Assembly (NCBI GenBank): GCA_964455485.1
Contig: CAYVXT010000005.1
Span: forward strand, 1-29,736
Direction: 5' to 3'
DNA: 29,736 bases
From: CAYVXT01 sp964455485
GTDB lineage: Bacteria; Patescibacteriota; Minisyncoccia; Phycocordibacterales; WO2-35-19
A model generated the notes under the pieces. It ran no database searches, was not told the origin of the DNA, and saw only the letters and a list, made by a program, of their open reading frames with translations. This document shows, one piece after another, positions 23,063 to 29,185 of this stretch. The translations under genes were made by a program, and so were the position numbers. Position 1 is the stretch's first letter. Each line of letters begins with the position of its first letter.

Positions 23063-23896
23063 TTAGAAATCAACACCAAAAAAATCTTTAAATTTCCTTT
23101 TTATTTTTTTAGCTTTTTCTGGATTTTTTTCTACCCAAATACTTGCCTTTACATCACCATTAAAAATCCTCAGTATTTCTCCGATGTTTATTTCTTCAAT
23201 AGACAAAGTTTCAGAGTACAGCTTATCAATTACATCACTTGTCTTATGGTCTATTTTTACAGTAACAACATAATCATCGATCACATTGACATAGTCACTC
23301 CCACTCTCTTCAAACGAGCTTTTTGCAAATGAAAACTTAACCACATTCCTATCAAAATATATTTGTGCCCATTTATCTAAATAAGTCTTTCCACCAATAA
23401 CGAGATACAATTTACCACCTGCAAATCCCACTGATTTCAAATATTGGTCTTCTTGTTCGGTTTGAACCAAATGAAACCAGGTGTGTGGGTTGTAGCCCAA
23501 TAATATTTTGTTTTTTGACTGCTGGACCAGTAACAACAATATTTGAGACCAAAAATCGTTTAGTTTTAGTAAATTATTAAAGTGCCAAATCTCCTTTTTT
23601 CCTATTTCTGGCAATAAACTGGTAATAGACGGTGATTCAAAATAGTTTTTATAGGCTTGATCAGAAACATTTTTAAGACCAATAACCCATGGTATCCGCA
23701 AGCTATAATCTCTTCCCACTTTCACCACGATTCCCCCACTCTGAAGTTTCCTGAGTCCTTTGTATATGGCCTGTACAGTATATTTCTTACCCATTTTACT
23801 TAAAACTTCCCTCATCTCAAAAACACCAGATTTTGGCCTCTCTACCAAGAGCTCCACCAAGTAATCTTCCAGATTTTTATCTGCCTGAAGTATCAT
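23063..23896 (-). CDS. Winged-helix transcriptional regulator, unknown ligand domain
   Basis: 277 residues. Residues about 10-70 look like a winged helix (FEMREVLSKMGKKYTVQAIYKGLRKLQSGGIVVKVGRDYSL). The remaining 200 residues have alternating strands and helices with no motif I can name; the stretch KILLGYNPHTWFHLV followed by GGKLYLVIGG suggests a sensing or binding fold. Similar proteins seem common in CPR genomes. It is transcribed from a good promoter, and a perfect-looking palindrome lies between promoter and start, so autoregulation is likely. The gene is divergent from the 24018 membrane protein. Confidence 0.7.
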   Translation of the reverse strand: MILQADKNLEDYLVELLVERPKSGVFEMREVLSKMGKKYTVQAIYKGLRKLQSGGIVVKVGRDYSLRIPWVIGLKNVSDQAYKNYFESPSITSLLPEIGKKEIWHFNNLLKLNDFWSQILLLLVQQSKNKILLGYNPHTWFHLVQTEQEDQYLKSVGFAGGKLYLVIGGKTYLDKWAQIYFDRNVVKFSFAKSSFEESGSDYVNVIDDYVVTVKIDHKTSDVIDKLYSETLSIEEINIGEILRIFNGDVKASIWVEKNPEKAKKIKRKFKDFFGVDF

Positions 23897-23909
23897 AAAT
23901 AAACTTTTA

Positions 23910-23934
23910 GTTTAAAAACAGATGTTTTTTAAAC
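23910..23934. promoter_or_regulatory. Operator-like palindrome
   Basis: GTTTAAAAACA (23910-23920), GA, then TGTTTTTTAAAC (23923-23934): an inverted repeat with one extra T. It lies between the promoter at 23955-23984 and the start of the winged-helix gene at 23896, a position suited to autorepression. Confidence 0.55.
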
Positions 23935-23954
23935 ATTTAGTTGAATATACCCTA

Positions 23955-23984
23955 AGTATAAATTAGTTTATCAAAAGAAGTCAA
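23955..23984 (-). promoter_or_regulatory. Promoter of the winged-helix regulator
   Basis: Minus-strand TTGACT (23979-23984), 18-base spacer, TATACT (23955-23960). Expected start near 23948, giving a leader of about 50 nt that contains the operator-like palindrome. Confidence 0.7.
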
Positions 23985-24017
23985 TTTGTTATTTGGCAAC
24001 TGAATAAGGAGAAAATT

Positions 24018-24713
24018 GTGAATAAATCACCGGTTACTCTATTGGAGCGTGTAGATCCTCCAGCGGGAGAGATCACGGCATCTGGTTTCTGGCTTGATCT
24101 GCCCGAAAAAGCACAGAGCCTTCTCGGGTATCAAGAGCTCTCGTCGCGAAAAAGCACCCTAAATTTCCAAAAAGCTCTGCATGAATTAGGGGTGGCTCCA
24201 TTTAGTCTTGACTCAGTCGAGAAGTACAAGGAATCGAGAGTTAAGATGAATAAGCGACTGGTCCCCAACTGGCTCTTTGTCACAATGTATACGCTGAGTG
24301 CAATCACTTTTCTGCTCAGTGTAGGTCCGGCAATTGTGGGTTGGCTATTCGGCTGGTTTTCGGCCTCTGAAAGCACTGGGTACAAATTCGTCTGGACATG
24401 CACCGGGAGTTTACTTGCATGTTTTTTCCTCATGGTACATGGGTTCACTAGATCAGACCTCTTGCTTGGCCGATGGCGAGCAACTACCCTCAAAGGCTAC
24501 TCCCAACCGGTGCCTGAGTTTGTATTACTCATGGCGATAAAGGTTAAAGAGAGGTTCCCTGGACCGGAGGTTGAAATGTTCATACACGAATTCGTGGCAG
24601 TGGAACACGAAAAAGTAGTTCTCGATCCCTTCCTCGTTGCCAGGCACCAAAACCTCGACTACTTCATCGCTGTTTGGGATGAGTCCAAATTTGAGACAGA
24701 ACAGAAAATCTAA
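24018..24713 (+). CDS. Two-TM membrane protein, unknown function
   Basis: 231 residues with a GTG start, set by SD AAGGAG (24006-24011) and a 6-base spacer. Two hydrophobic helices near residues 88-112 and 123-147 are separated by a short SASESTGY loop; long soluble parts on both sides, probably cytoplasmic. I recognise no domain. G+C is about 48% in three 60-base lines, above the core genes. With its strong SD, GTG start and private terminator it resembles the lone gene at 1481. Possibly acquired. Confidence 0.75.
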   Translation: MNKSPVTLLERVDPPAGEITASGFWLDLPEKAQSLLGYQELSSRKSTLNFQKALHELGVAPFSLDSVEKYKESRVKMNKRLVPNWLFVTMYTLSAITFLLSVGPAIVGWLFGWFSASESTGYKFVWTCTGSLLACFFLMVHGFTRSDLLLGRWRATTLKGYSQPVPEFVLLMAIKVKERFPGPEVEMFIHEFVAVEHEKVVLDPFLVARHQNLDYFIAVWDESKFETEQKI

Positions 24714-24730
24714 CTGACATTTTTGTGTGT

Positions 24731-24763
24731 AATAGCCATTGGATGCAATGGCTATTTTCTTTT
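24731..24763 (+). terminator. Terminator of the two-TM protein gene
   Basis: An 11-bp perfect stem pairs 24731-24741 (AATAGCCATTG) with 24746-24756 around GATG, followed by TTCTTTTT. It begins 18 bases after the stop codon. Confidence 0.88.
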
Positions 24764-24783
24764 TCCCATTTCCTGCATCTAGT

Positions 24784-24904
24784 CGATTCGGCAGAATCGA
24801 GCATACTGGAGCTGAGAATCAAAGGCGTGTTTTTCCCTCCCCTGATCAAGGAAAGTGCGAGCAGAGCGAGGGTCGGGTTTCCCTCTCTTGTAGTAAGAGA
24901 GGGA
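24784..24904. repeat. Hairpin-rich spacer upstream of xthA
   Basis: Contains a CGATTC/GAATCG hairpin (24784-24799), the 14-mer ATACTGGAGCTGAG (24803-24816) also present at 11367-11380, and a 10-bp hairpin (24880-24889 with 24895-24904). No gene is visible. Confidence 0.6.
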
Positions 24905-24940
24905 CTACACGATAGTGAAAGGGTGAGTTATTATACATAA

Positions 24941-25741
24941 ATGAAAATAGTAAGTTGGAACGTAAATGGCATACGGGCAGTACACAAAAAAGGGCTTTTT
25001 GTGCCTTTTGTAAATGAGTACAAGCCAGATATCATTTGCCTACAGGAAACAAAGGCGCAACAACACCAATCAGAGGTTGATTTGCCTGACTATGAGGAAT
25101 ATTGGAATAGTGCAGAAAAAGCTGGCTACAGTGGCACAGCTATTTTTACTAATAAGAAGCCGGTTTCGGTCACTTTTGGATTTCCAGAAAAAATTTGTAA
25201 AAAATACAAGCTTTCAGACGATGGTTATGGCGATCCAAACAAGGAAGGGCGAGTACTCACTGCAGAGTTTAAGGATTTTTATATAGTAAATGTTTACACA
25301 CCCAACTCTAAAGGCGACCTATCACGACTCCCCTTGCGTCACAAAAGCTGGGATCCTGCATTTTTAGAATATATTAAAGAACTAGAAAAAACCAAACCAG
25401 TAATATTTTGCGGTGATTTGAATGTGGCACACACCGAAGAAGACCTTGCAAACCCGAAACAAAATGAGGGCGAGCACGGATTTACAAAAGAAGAACGTGA
25501 AGGAATTGATAAGGTGATCGAAGCAGGGTTTATTGATACTTTTAGACATTTCACTAAGGGTAATGGTCACTATACTTGGTGGACCCCTTGGCGGAATGCT
25601 CGAGCAAACAATGTTGGTTGGCGCATTGACTACTTTTTTGCAAATAAGGAGCTCTTACCAAAAGTTAAGGCATCAAAAATCCTCCCTAGTGTTTTTGGCT
25701 CCGACCACTGCCCCATTTTGCTTGAATTATCTGCCCCATAA
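24941..25741 (+). CDS. xthA: Exodeoxyribonuclease III / AP endonuclease
   Basis: Base-excision repair enzyme that cuts 5' to abasic sites. 266 residues. Motifs: SWNVNGIRA (N7), LQETKA (E36), NVYTPNS, GDLNVAH, GWRIDYFF and the C-terminal GSDHCPI (D255, H256), matching the ExoA/XthA fold. TATTAT at 24929-24934 ends 6 bases before the ATG and no SD is seen, so the mRNA may be leaderless. Confidence 0.95.
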   Translation: MKIVSWNVNGIRAVHKKGLFVPFVNEYKPDIICLQETKAQQHQSEVDLPDYEEYWNSAEKAGYSGTAIFTNKKPVSVTFGFPEKICKKYKLSDDGYGDPNKEGRVLTAEFKDFYIVNVYTPNSKGDLSRLPLRHKSWDPAFLEYIKELEKTKPVIFCGDLNVAHTEEDLANPKQNEGEHGFTKEEREGIDKVIEAGFIDTFRHFTKGNGHYTWWTPWRNARANNVGWRIDYFFANKELLPKVKASKILPSVFGSDHCPILLELSAP

Positions 25742-25750
25742 TTTTTATTC

Positions 25751-25843
25751 GACACATGCCTTGAAGTGCACGGATATTTTTCTGCTGAAAAATTCCTCGT
25801 GCTCGCTTCAGTCAAGCTCGCAAGGCACTTCAAAACATATGTC
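25751..25843. repeat. Imperfect inverted repeat after xthA
   Basis: 25751-25769 pairs with 25825-25843 (about 16 of 19 positions), enclosing 55 bases. It is not followed by a T run. Lies between xthA and the convergent terminator. Confidence 0.6.
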
Positions 25844-25868
25844 TCTAAAAATTACCTAATCTGCTATC

Positions 25869-25896
25869 AAAAAAGAGGACGAGAGTCCCCTTTTTT
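25869..25896 (-). terminator. Terminator between xthA and the DUF378 gene
   Basis: A 12-bp stem pairs 25869-25880 with 25885-25896 around a 4-base loop, with A and T tracts at the ends. One pair is A-C on the plus strand but G-U on the minus strand, so the DUF378 gene (minus) is the better user; it may also serve xthA. Confidence 0.75.
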
Positions 25897-25937
25897 CTTC
25901 CTAGCTTCCAGATTCTGGCTTCTAGATTGTAATCCAA

Positions 25938-26153
25938 TTACATTGGCTGACCCATGTTTCCTGAATCGCAAGCTTTGCACATACTCTTGTGACCAAAAAC
26001 CTCTAACAAAGCAGAGAGACCTACAAGAATATAAACGAGCATTGCAACAGAAGATGGAACAAAGTTCCCAATCCCCCATCCAAACGCCTCCAAGCCCCAA
26101 TTCAAACCTCCGATTATTAGAAGTATGAATGCGATTTTGTGTAGCTTTTTCAT
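25938..26153 (-). CDS. DUF378-family small membrane protein
   Basis: 71 residues. KIAFILLIIGGLNWGLEAFGW is the family hallmark (IIGGLNWGL), followed by a second helix VAMLVYILVGLSALLEVF, so two TM segments. The C-terminal tail has CKAC, perhaps a metal or redox site, not usual in the family. Function unknown. A TATAAT (26182-26187, minus strand) lies 29 bases upstream. Confidence 0.85.
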   Translation of the reverse strand: MKKLHKIAFILLIIGGLNWGLEAFGWGIGNFVPSSVAMLVYILVGLSALLEVFGHKSMCKACDSGNMGQPM

Positions 26154-26225
26154 TTTTAGACAATTAACTTTTAATACTTAAATTATAACTCAAAAATTTC
26201 TTCATGATTCATAAACTGTGCATAC

Positions 26226-26308
26226 AAAAAACCCACCAAACATGACGAGTGGAGGTTGCGTCATTTTTGGCGGGTTCGAAAGAACATTCCCAGCCCCTCT
26301 TTTATGCA
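26226..26308 (-). ncRNA. Possible small RNA ending in an 18-bp terminator hairpin
   Basis: On the minus strand a weak promoter (TTGGTC, 17 bases, CATAAT at 26314-26319) points at a start near 26308. The end is an 18-position hairpin (26259-26276 with 26230-26247), with one G-U and one mismatch, followed by six T (26226-26231). GTGCATA at the expected 5' end pairs with TATGCAC just past the T run. Alternative: simply the distal terminator of the CCA-enzyme gene, 270 bases upstream. Confidence 0.4.
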
Positions 26309-26559
26309 CAAGTATTATGCGCAAAAGCGGAGCCGGGACCAAAGCAAAACTCAGTTAGACGCGATTTCACAGGTTCCGTATGATATCTCAAATTTAAAAA
26401 TTTTTGAGTGAAGATATATATACTACTTCCCTGCTTACTAACCAAATTTCCTTTTAAAAAAGCTGCATGTAAAGAACAAAGTGCCAAGAATATGTCCTTA
26501 AAAAATTATTGGCTTCTGATAGCATTTTATGACTTTGATAATTAATGTAAAGGACAATC

Positions 26560-26568
26560 TGTGGATAA
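26560..26568. promoter_or_regulatory. DnaA-box-like site
   Basis: TGTGGATAA, the exact complement of the consensus DnaA box TTATCCACA. Just downstream of the CCA-enzyme gene; see also 28677-28706. Confidence 0.4.
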
Positions 26569-26578
26569 GTGATGACTT

Positions 26579-28060
26579 TTATTTGACATTATGTTTGTCT
26601 CTAATCTCAGTAAGCTTCTTTTCCTCTTCTTCCTCCTTTTTCCTCTTCCCCACTTCGGATAACTTCATTAATTCCTTATCGGACAGTTTTGACAACCCTA
26701 TAGTTCTTTTTTCTAAATAATCCTCTGTGTTTAATTTCGGGTCTTCAAGCACTTCTTCTAGTAACGAATTTAGAATCTGGCCCACTTTTGGGCCAGGAGC
26801 AATGCCCAGAATATCCATTATCCTCTTACCGTCAATTTTAAGCATTCCTACTGATATAGGGTCCATCATAACCTCTTCAATCATAGATTGGTATTTTCGT
26901 AACCTATATGGGTTTTCCTTAGGTCTACCCGTACCTATTCTGTCACATAGTCGAACATCTATAAGATCCCATATATTTTCCTTTCCAACATTAGAAATTA
27001 GGCGCCGAACAGCTGAATTCGTGATTTTCTCAGTATCAGAGAAAAACATATGCCATCTAACCAAATTTACCACTTTGGTTATAGTTTCACGTGAAAACTT
27101 TAGGTTTTCAAGTATATTCTTAGTTACACGTGAACCTACTACCTCATGACCATAAAATGTCCACTGATTTGCTGTTTTATCCCATCTCCGGGTTTCTGGC
27201 TTTGAAATATCATGTAAAAGCGCAGCCAGTCTCACGTGTAACGGATATTTTTTATCTGCAGCGTGTTGCAGGCTTTTTAGTAGATGCGTCCAAACATCAT
27301 AGGCGTGAGCTTGGTTTTGCTCAACACCAATCGCCTTTTCTAGTTCTGGAATGAGATGGGGGAGCAATCCTAGCTTATTTATAAGCAACAACCCATTCGC
27401 AGGGCGTGGTGACATTATTATCTTTACAAATTCATCTTTAATTCTCTCACGTGAAACTTGGCTTAAAATATCCTTATTTTCCAATATTGCTTTTTCGGTT
27501 TGAGGTTCAATAGGGAAGTCTAGTTCCACGTGGAACCTTACTGCTCTAATTATTCTTAACCCATCTTCAAAAAACCTATCGCCAGGTTCGCCAACTGCTG
27601 CTATAACACCCTTATGTAGGTCAACAACACCACCAAAAGGATCTATAACTTCGCCAACCTCAGCGTCATATGCAATTGAGTTTATTGTAAAATCACGTCG
27701 TTTTAAGTCATCTAATATATTTTGACTAAATTCAACAACGTCTGGCCTCCTATGATCAGAGTAGCCTGACTCAGTACGATATGGAGTAATTTCTATTATT
27801 TTAAGGGTAGGGTCCTCAATATTTTCATTTACAACAGCTACTGTACCAAAGTCGTTTTCGTAAAATGTCTTGGAAAATAAGGGTATTATTTGGTCAGGAG
27901 TAGCGTTTGTGGTGACATCCCAGTCCTTAGGAACTCTGCCCATAAAAAGATCTCTGACACATCCTCCTACAAGGTACGCCTCAAAACCAGCTTCTTTAAG
28001 CCTCTTTGTTACATGGGAAACCTCTTGGGGTATATTGAATTTTTCTATAGTAGCTTTCAT
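26579..28060 (-). CDS. cca: CCA tRNA nucleotidyltransferase / poly(A) polymerase family, with HD domain
   Basis: 493 residues. The nucleotidyltransferase head has GGCVRD (32-37) and the metal Asp pair DWDVTT (D46, D48), then RRDFTINSIAYD, the IDPFGG turn and the GEPGDRFFEDGLRIIRAVRF neck. An HD phosphohydrolase motif follows (LLHDISKP). The C-terminus is a Lys/Glu-rich tail. None of the four tRNA genes here encodes CCA, so the CCA-adding role is needed; by sequence alone a poly(A) polymerase is not excluded. TAAAAT abuts the ATG, and no SD is seen. Confidence 0.9.
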   Translation of the reverse strand: MKATIEKFNIPQEVSHVTKRLKEAGFEAYLVGGCVRDLFMGRVPKDWDVTTNATPDQIIPLFSKTFYENDFGTVAVVNENIEDPTLKIIEITPYRTESGYSDHRRPDVVEFSQNILDDLKRRDFTINSIAYDAEVGEVIDPFGGVVDLHKGVIAAVGEPGDRFFEDGLRIIRAVRFHVELDFPIEPQTEKAILENKDILSQVSRERIKDEFVKIIMSPRPANGLLLINKLGLLPHLIPELEKAIGVEQNQAHAYDVWTHLLKSLQHAADKKYPLHVRLAALLHDISKPETRRWDKTANQWTFYGHEVVGSRVTKNILENLKFSRETITKVVNLVRWHMFFSDTEKITNSAVRRLISNVGKENIWDLIDVRLCDRIGTGRPKENPYRLRKYQSMIEEVMMDPISVGMLKIDGKRIMDILGIAPGPKVGQILNSLLEEVLEDPKLNTEDYLEKRTIGLSKLSDKELMKLSEVGKRKKEEEEEKKLTEIRDKHNVK

Positions 28061-28106
28061 ATTTTACCGCTTTCACCGCGAAGCTCTGCTTTAGCAGAGC
28101 GAAGTG

Positions 28107-28124
28107 GTGCTCTCGGAGGGACTC
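28107..28124. repeat. Direct copy of the tRNA-Arg 3' end
   Basis: 18 bases identical to 28227-28244, the 3' end of tRNA-Arg, exactly 120 bases away. The interval holds a CTCTGC/GCAGAG-type neighbour, a TCCCGAT/ATCGGGA hairpin (28153-28170), and a T-arm-like segment followed by a GCAAGCAAA/TTTGCTTGC hairpin (28196-28217). No gene lies between the copies. Confidence 0.85.
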
Positions 28125-28227
28125 TCTCCCTACTGGAGCAGTACACCTTTCGTCCCGATTAACATCGGGATACTCAAGGTCTTCTCGTCCCTCGCGCAAG
28201 CAAAGCAGTTTGCTTGCTCACTCGCTG

Positions 28228-28299
28228 TGCTCTCGGAGGGACTCGAACCCCCAACAACGGTTCCGAAGACCGTTGTGATATCCATTTCACCACGAGAGC
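28228..28299 (-). tRNA. tRNA-Arg (anticodon TCG)
   Basis: 72 bases. Acceptor GCTCTCG/CGAGAGC, discriminator A; anticodon loop CTTCGGA gives TCG, which reads CGN codons, chiefly CGA/CGG; T-arm GGGGG-TTCGAGT-CCCTC with one G-U. CCA not encoded. Confidence 0.94.
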
Positions 28300-28379
28300 A
28301 TGGTCAAATCATAACACAAACAATAGAGATTACACGCAAAACAATTAATAAATATTGCTGAAAAAACTTGCCTCCGGCT

Positions 28380-28428
28380 TTCGATTCTCCACACAAAGCA
28401 GAGTATTCTGCTTTGTTCTGGCGCACAA
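28380..28428. repeat. Inverted copy of the tRNA-Gly 3' half with inserted hairpin
   Basis: T-loop and T-stem copy (TTCGATTCTCC, 28380-28390), a 28-base insert holding a 9-bp hairpin (28394-28402 with 28407-28415), then the acceptor copy TGGCGCACAA (28419-28428, one base missing). It is in opposite orientation to the tRNA-Gly(GCC) gene 26 bases away. Same plan as beside tRNA-Ser. Confidence 0.85.
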
Positions 28429-28453
28429 CTTAGTCGTTAAAACTACTTATTTG

Positions 28454-28524
28454 TGCGACCAGGGAGAATCGAACTCCCGTCTCATCCTTGGCAAGGACGT
28501 GTTCTACCACTAAACCATGATCGC
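28454..28524 (-). tRNA. tRNA-Gly (anticodon GCC)
   Basis: 71 bases. Acceptor GCGATCA/TGGTCGC with one G-U, anticodon loop TTGCCAA giving GCC (reads GGC/GGU), T-arm GGGAG-TTCGATT-CTCCC, discriminator A. CCA not encoded. Confidence 0.94.
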
Positions 28525-28621
28525 TATTTTGTACGCTAATAAATTTAGCACATAGCTCCAAATATACAAATATCCTTTAGGATATTGAACAAGTCTTATA
28601 ATTAAAACATAAAATTTTGGG

Positions 28622-28627
28622 TATAAT
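28622..28627 (+). promoter_or_regulatory. -10 element upstream of the YraN-like gene
   Basis: TATAAT in an AT-rich stretch; no good -35 box at 16-18 bases. It lies 104 bases before the ATG at 28732, so the mRNA would carry the two DnaA-box-like sites in its leader. Confidence 0.35.
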
Positions 28628-28676
28628 GTCTTTATTGTCTAATCACACTTAATTATCAACGATTCTGGTTTAAGAC

Positions 28677-28706
28677 TGTGGATAACATTGGGGACAGTGT
28701 GTATAA
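28677..28706. promoter_or_regulatory. Pair of DnaA-box-like sites in AT-rich DNA
   Basis: TGTGGATAA (28677-28685) and TGTGTATAA (28698-28706): complements of TTATCCACA and TTATACACA, in the same orientation and 21 bases (two helical turns) apart. AT-rich DNA lies on the left (28530-28670). Could be part of an origin or a DnaA-regulated promoter; dnaA and dnaN are not in the window. Confidence 0.4.
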
Positions 28707-28731
28707 GTCATTATTTTTTGACGGATAGATC

Positions 28732-29127
28732 ATGGCAAAGCATAACGAAACTGGGGCAATAGGGGAGAGGGTAGTAGCAAAATACCTTGTAAACAAAGGT
28801 TATTCTGTAATAGACAGAAATTATAGAAAAAAATGGGGCGAATTGGACATAGTTGCCCAAAAAGACGGGATTCTGCACATAATTGAGGTTAAAACAGTTA
28901 GTAGAAGGAGTAATGATGGCCATTTTGACAAGGAAATCAACAATTATAGGCCAGAGGACAACATGCATCCTTGGAAACAAAAGAGGCTCCAAAGAGCCAT
29001 CCAGACCTATTTATTAGAAAAGTACAAATCTAAAGAACCTGAGTGGCAACTTGATCTTGCGTGTGTATTTTTAGACCAAGAAAGGAGAGTTGCAAGAGTA
29101 AAGTTGCTTGAAAATTTAATTTTGTAA
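28732..29127 (+). CDS. YraN/UPF0102-family putative endonuclease
   Basis: 131 residues. Family layout: GAIGERVVAKYLVNKGYSVIDRNYR, WGELDIVAQKDGILHIIEVK (the nuclease-like E...ELD...EVK triad), then HPWKQKRLQRAIQTYL and LDLACVFLD. This is the restriction-endonuclease-like fold; a role in DNA processing is presumed but unproven. An internal stretch HFDKEINNYRPEDN is longer than in many members. Confidence 0.9.
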   Translation: MAKHNETGAIGERVVAKYLVNKGYSVIDRNYRKKWGELDIVAQKDGILHIIEVKTVSRRSNDGHFDKEINNYRPEDNMHPWKQKRLQRAIQTYLLEKYKSKEPEWQLDLACVFLDQERRVARVKLLENLIL

Positions 29128-29185
29128 TCCCAAACAAAAGTGAGCACTTTTAAATGAAGTTTAGTAGAATTGTCTTCAAATAAAA

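Larger units (their letters stand above)
26154..26578. other. 425-base intergenic region
   Basis: Contains the -10 of the DUF378 gene, a possible small RNA (26226-26308) and a DnaA-box-like site. In its middle is AT-rich sequence (26390-26480) where I see nothing else. The 61-codon minus frame at 26302-26487 shows no family features and is not annotated. Confidence 0.6.

Noticed and set aside
26302..26487. 61-codon minus-strand frame
   Set aside because: No SD, no family features, low-complexity AT-rich content; overlaps the possible small RNA.
28107..28244. Prophage or genomic-island attachment sites
   Set aside because: The direct copies of the tRNA end enclose only 102 bases without genes, so no island is present; an excision scar remains possible.
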